Below the pieces are notes generated by a model. That model searched no databases. It was not told where the DNA came from and worked only from the letters and a program-made list of their open reading frames with translations. DNA of 5,637 bases from Trueperaceae bacterium (lineage in GTDB: Bacteria > Deinococcota > Deinococci > Deinococcales > Trueperaceae), in NCBI GenBank assembly GCA_007121175.1, contig SKMG01000226.1, forward strand, positions 1-5,637, in the 5' to 3' direction. Below, piece by piece: positions 4,766 to 5,637 of the stretch. Each line of letters starts with the position of its first letter. Position 1 is the stretch's first letter. A program made the translations under genes and the position numbers.

Positions 4766-5490
4766 GCCGCCGCGTGGCACTGGTGACCGGTGCGACCCGC
4801 GGCATCGGTCTGGCGGTGGCGCGGCGCTTCGCCGGCGACGGGTACGCGGTCGGCATCAACGCCCGCGATCAGGAAGCTTGCGCGGGCGTCGCGCGAGCGC
4901 TGGCGGGCAGCGGCGCCGATGCCGCGGCGCTGCCGGGCGACGTCGCCTCCAATGCAGCAGTCGAGCGGCTGGTTGCGGCCGTCTCCTCGCGCTGGGGCAG
5001 GCTCGACGTGCTGGTCACCTGCGCCGGGATCTTCCGCGGCGCCACCTTCCTCGAGCTCGACGAGCGCCGCTGGCGCGAGATGCTCGAGGTGCACTTGACC
5101 GGCACCTTCCTCTGCTGCCGTCATGCCGCCCCGCTCATGCTCGAGCAGGGCTCGGGAGCGATCGTCACGCTGTCATCGAGCTCGGCGCTGACCGGCGGCA
5201 CCTCCGGCGCCCACTACGCCGCCGCCAAGGGCGGCGTGCTAGCCTTCACGCGCGCGCTCGCTCGAGAGCTCGCTCCGGGCGGCGTGCGCGTGAACGCCGT
5301 GATCCCGGCGAAGGTCGAGACCGACATGCTGAGGCCGGCGCTCGCAGCTGGAGCGGAGGCGGTGAGGCGCTCGGTGCCGCTCGGTCGCTGGGGACAGCCG
5401 GACGAAGTCGCGCAGGTCGTGTCGTTCCTGGCCTCAGACGCCGCCTCGTACGTGGTCGGCGCGGCCGTGCAGGTCACCGGTGGGTACTGA
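4762..5490 (+). CDS. Second short-chain dehydrogenase/reductase, with altered NNAG and active-site Asn positions
   Basis: This is a 242-residue SDR. GTG at 4762 overlaps the TGA of the preceding SDR gene by 4 bp (GTGA), with GGAGGG at 4745-4750 as ribosome binding site; the open frame continues far upstream but that part is only a shadow of other genes. TGATRGIG is at 9-16, the catalytic serine is in SSSS around 138-141 (Ser139 is 13 residues before Tyr152), and Tyr152-Lys156 form YAAAK. Two usual signatures differ: NNAG is TCAG (86-89), and the Asn of the NLTG motif is His111 (HLTG). The enzyme is probably still active because Ser-Tyr-Lys is intact. Shared segments with the first SDR (FLC-RH--PLML and LASDAASY) suggest that the two are paralogues. 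The substrate is unknown; it may catalyse a second step on the same compound. Confidence 0.9.
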   Translation: MSRRVALVTGATRGIGLAVARRFAGDGYAVGINARDQEACAGVARALAGSGADAAALPGDVASNAAVERLVAAVSSRWGRLDVLVTCAGIFRGATFLELDERRWREMLEVHLTGTFLCCRHAAPLMLEQGSGAIVTLSSSSALTGGTSGAHYAAAKGGVLAFTRALARELAPGGVRVNAVIPAKVETDMLRPALAAGAEAVRRSVPLGRWGQPDEVAQVVSFLASDAASYVVGAAVQVTGGY

Positions 5491-5552
5491 GCCGCGCGCG
5501 GCGCCGATCTCGCTGTGCCCCACCCGGGCGGCCCGCGCCCCGGCTCCGACAC
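5491..5552 (+). other. Short GC-rich spacer with a palindrome and weak hairpins
   Basis: Directly after the second SDR stop lies the self-complementary 12-mer GCCGCGCGCGGC (5491-5502). GGGCG at 5526-5530 can pair with CGCCC at 5536-5540, and GAGCCG at 5489-5494 with CGGCTC at 5541-5546. No T-run is present. This could weakly attenuate transcription, but in sequence this rich in G and C such pairings are expected, so the downstream gene may still belong to the operon. Confidence 0.3.
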
Positions 5553-5565
5553 GAGGAGGTCAGCC

Positions 5566-5637
5566 ATGACCAGCATCGAGCTACCGGACATCCCGCGCGA
5601 GGACTCGGTCACGATGCCGGCGCAAGCGTCGGCGCTG
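5566..5637 (+). CDS. Start of an unidentified gene, cut by the window end
   Basis: ATG at 5566 has an excellent ribosome binding site, GAGGAGGT at 5553-5560, five bases upstream, and the frame stays open for 24 codons to the window end. The visible peptide begins MTSIELPDIPRED and is hydrophilic, with no signal peptide or membrane segment in what can be seen. It is too short to assign to a family. Same strand and a 75-base gap from the second SDR gene make it a plausible further member of the operon. Confidence 0.65.
   Translation, partial: MTSIELPDIPREDSVTMPAQASAL

Noticed and set aside
1..5637. CRISPR arrays, insertion sequences, tRNA or rRNA genes
   Set aside because: No regularly spaced repeats, transposase motifs, terminal inverted repeats with target duplications, or tRNA/rRNA sequence were found by eye on either strand.

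Overview
This is a GC-rich bacterial window with G or C at most third codon positions. Every recognised gene lies on the + strand, and the gene spacing is tight. The binding protein has a Sec signal peptide, so the host exports a ligand-binding protein. Signal peptides ending in ALAQ/TLAQ-type sequences and this codon style recall Deinococcota (Trueperaceae-like) lineages, but Chloroflexota or another high-GC phylum is equally possible. The taxonomic guess is weak.

Layout: the window opens with the C-terminal half of a major facilitator transporter (1-606). A gene-free stretch of about 330 bases follows (607-940). It holds a candidate promoter, a strong hairpin, a possible four-codon leader ORF lying over alternative hairpins, and an imperfect tandem repeat that sets up two competing stems just before the ribosome binding site. 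An operon then begins: a periplasmic binding protein (941-2092), a strong intercistronic hairpin (2109-2148), a single-domain sugar-type ABC ATPase (2170-3006), a ribose-type permease (2978-4000, overlapping the ATPase gene by 29 bp), and two short-chain dehydrogenases (4004-4765 and 4762-5490). A further gene with a good ribosome binding site starts at 5566 and runs off the window.

The most notable gene is the binding protein. It is not a plain RbsB. Along its full length, including the N-terminal extension before the first Rossmann-like lobe, it matches Vibrio LuxP, the autoinducer-2 (AI-2) receptor, as I recall that sequence. The two arginines that hold the borate diester in LuxP, and most other pocket residues, have counterparts here; two pocket positions differ. 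In Vibrio, LuxP works with the sensor kinase LuxQ. Here the LuxP-like protein is encoded with a complete importer and two oxidoreductases, with no LuxQ and no Lsr-type AI-2 processing enzyme in view.

The simplest model is that the binding protein captures a small furanose-like or cis-diol ligand outside the cell, the permease and ATPase dimers import it, and the two dehydrogenases oxidise or reduce it in the cytoplasm. Whether the ligand is AI-2, a borate diester, or an ordinary sugar or polyol cannot be settled from sequence.
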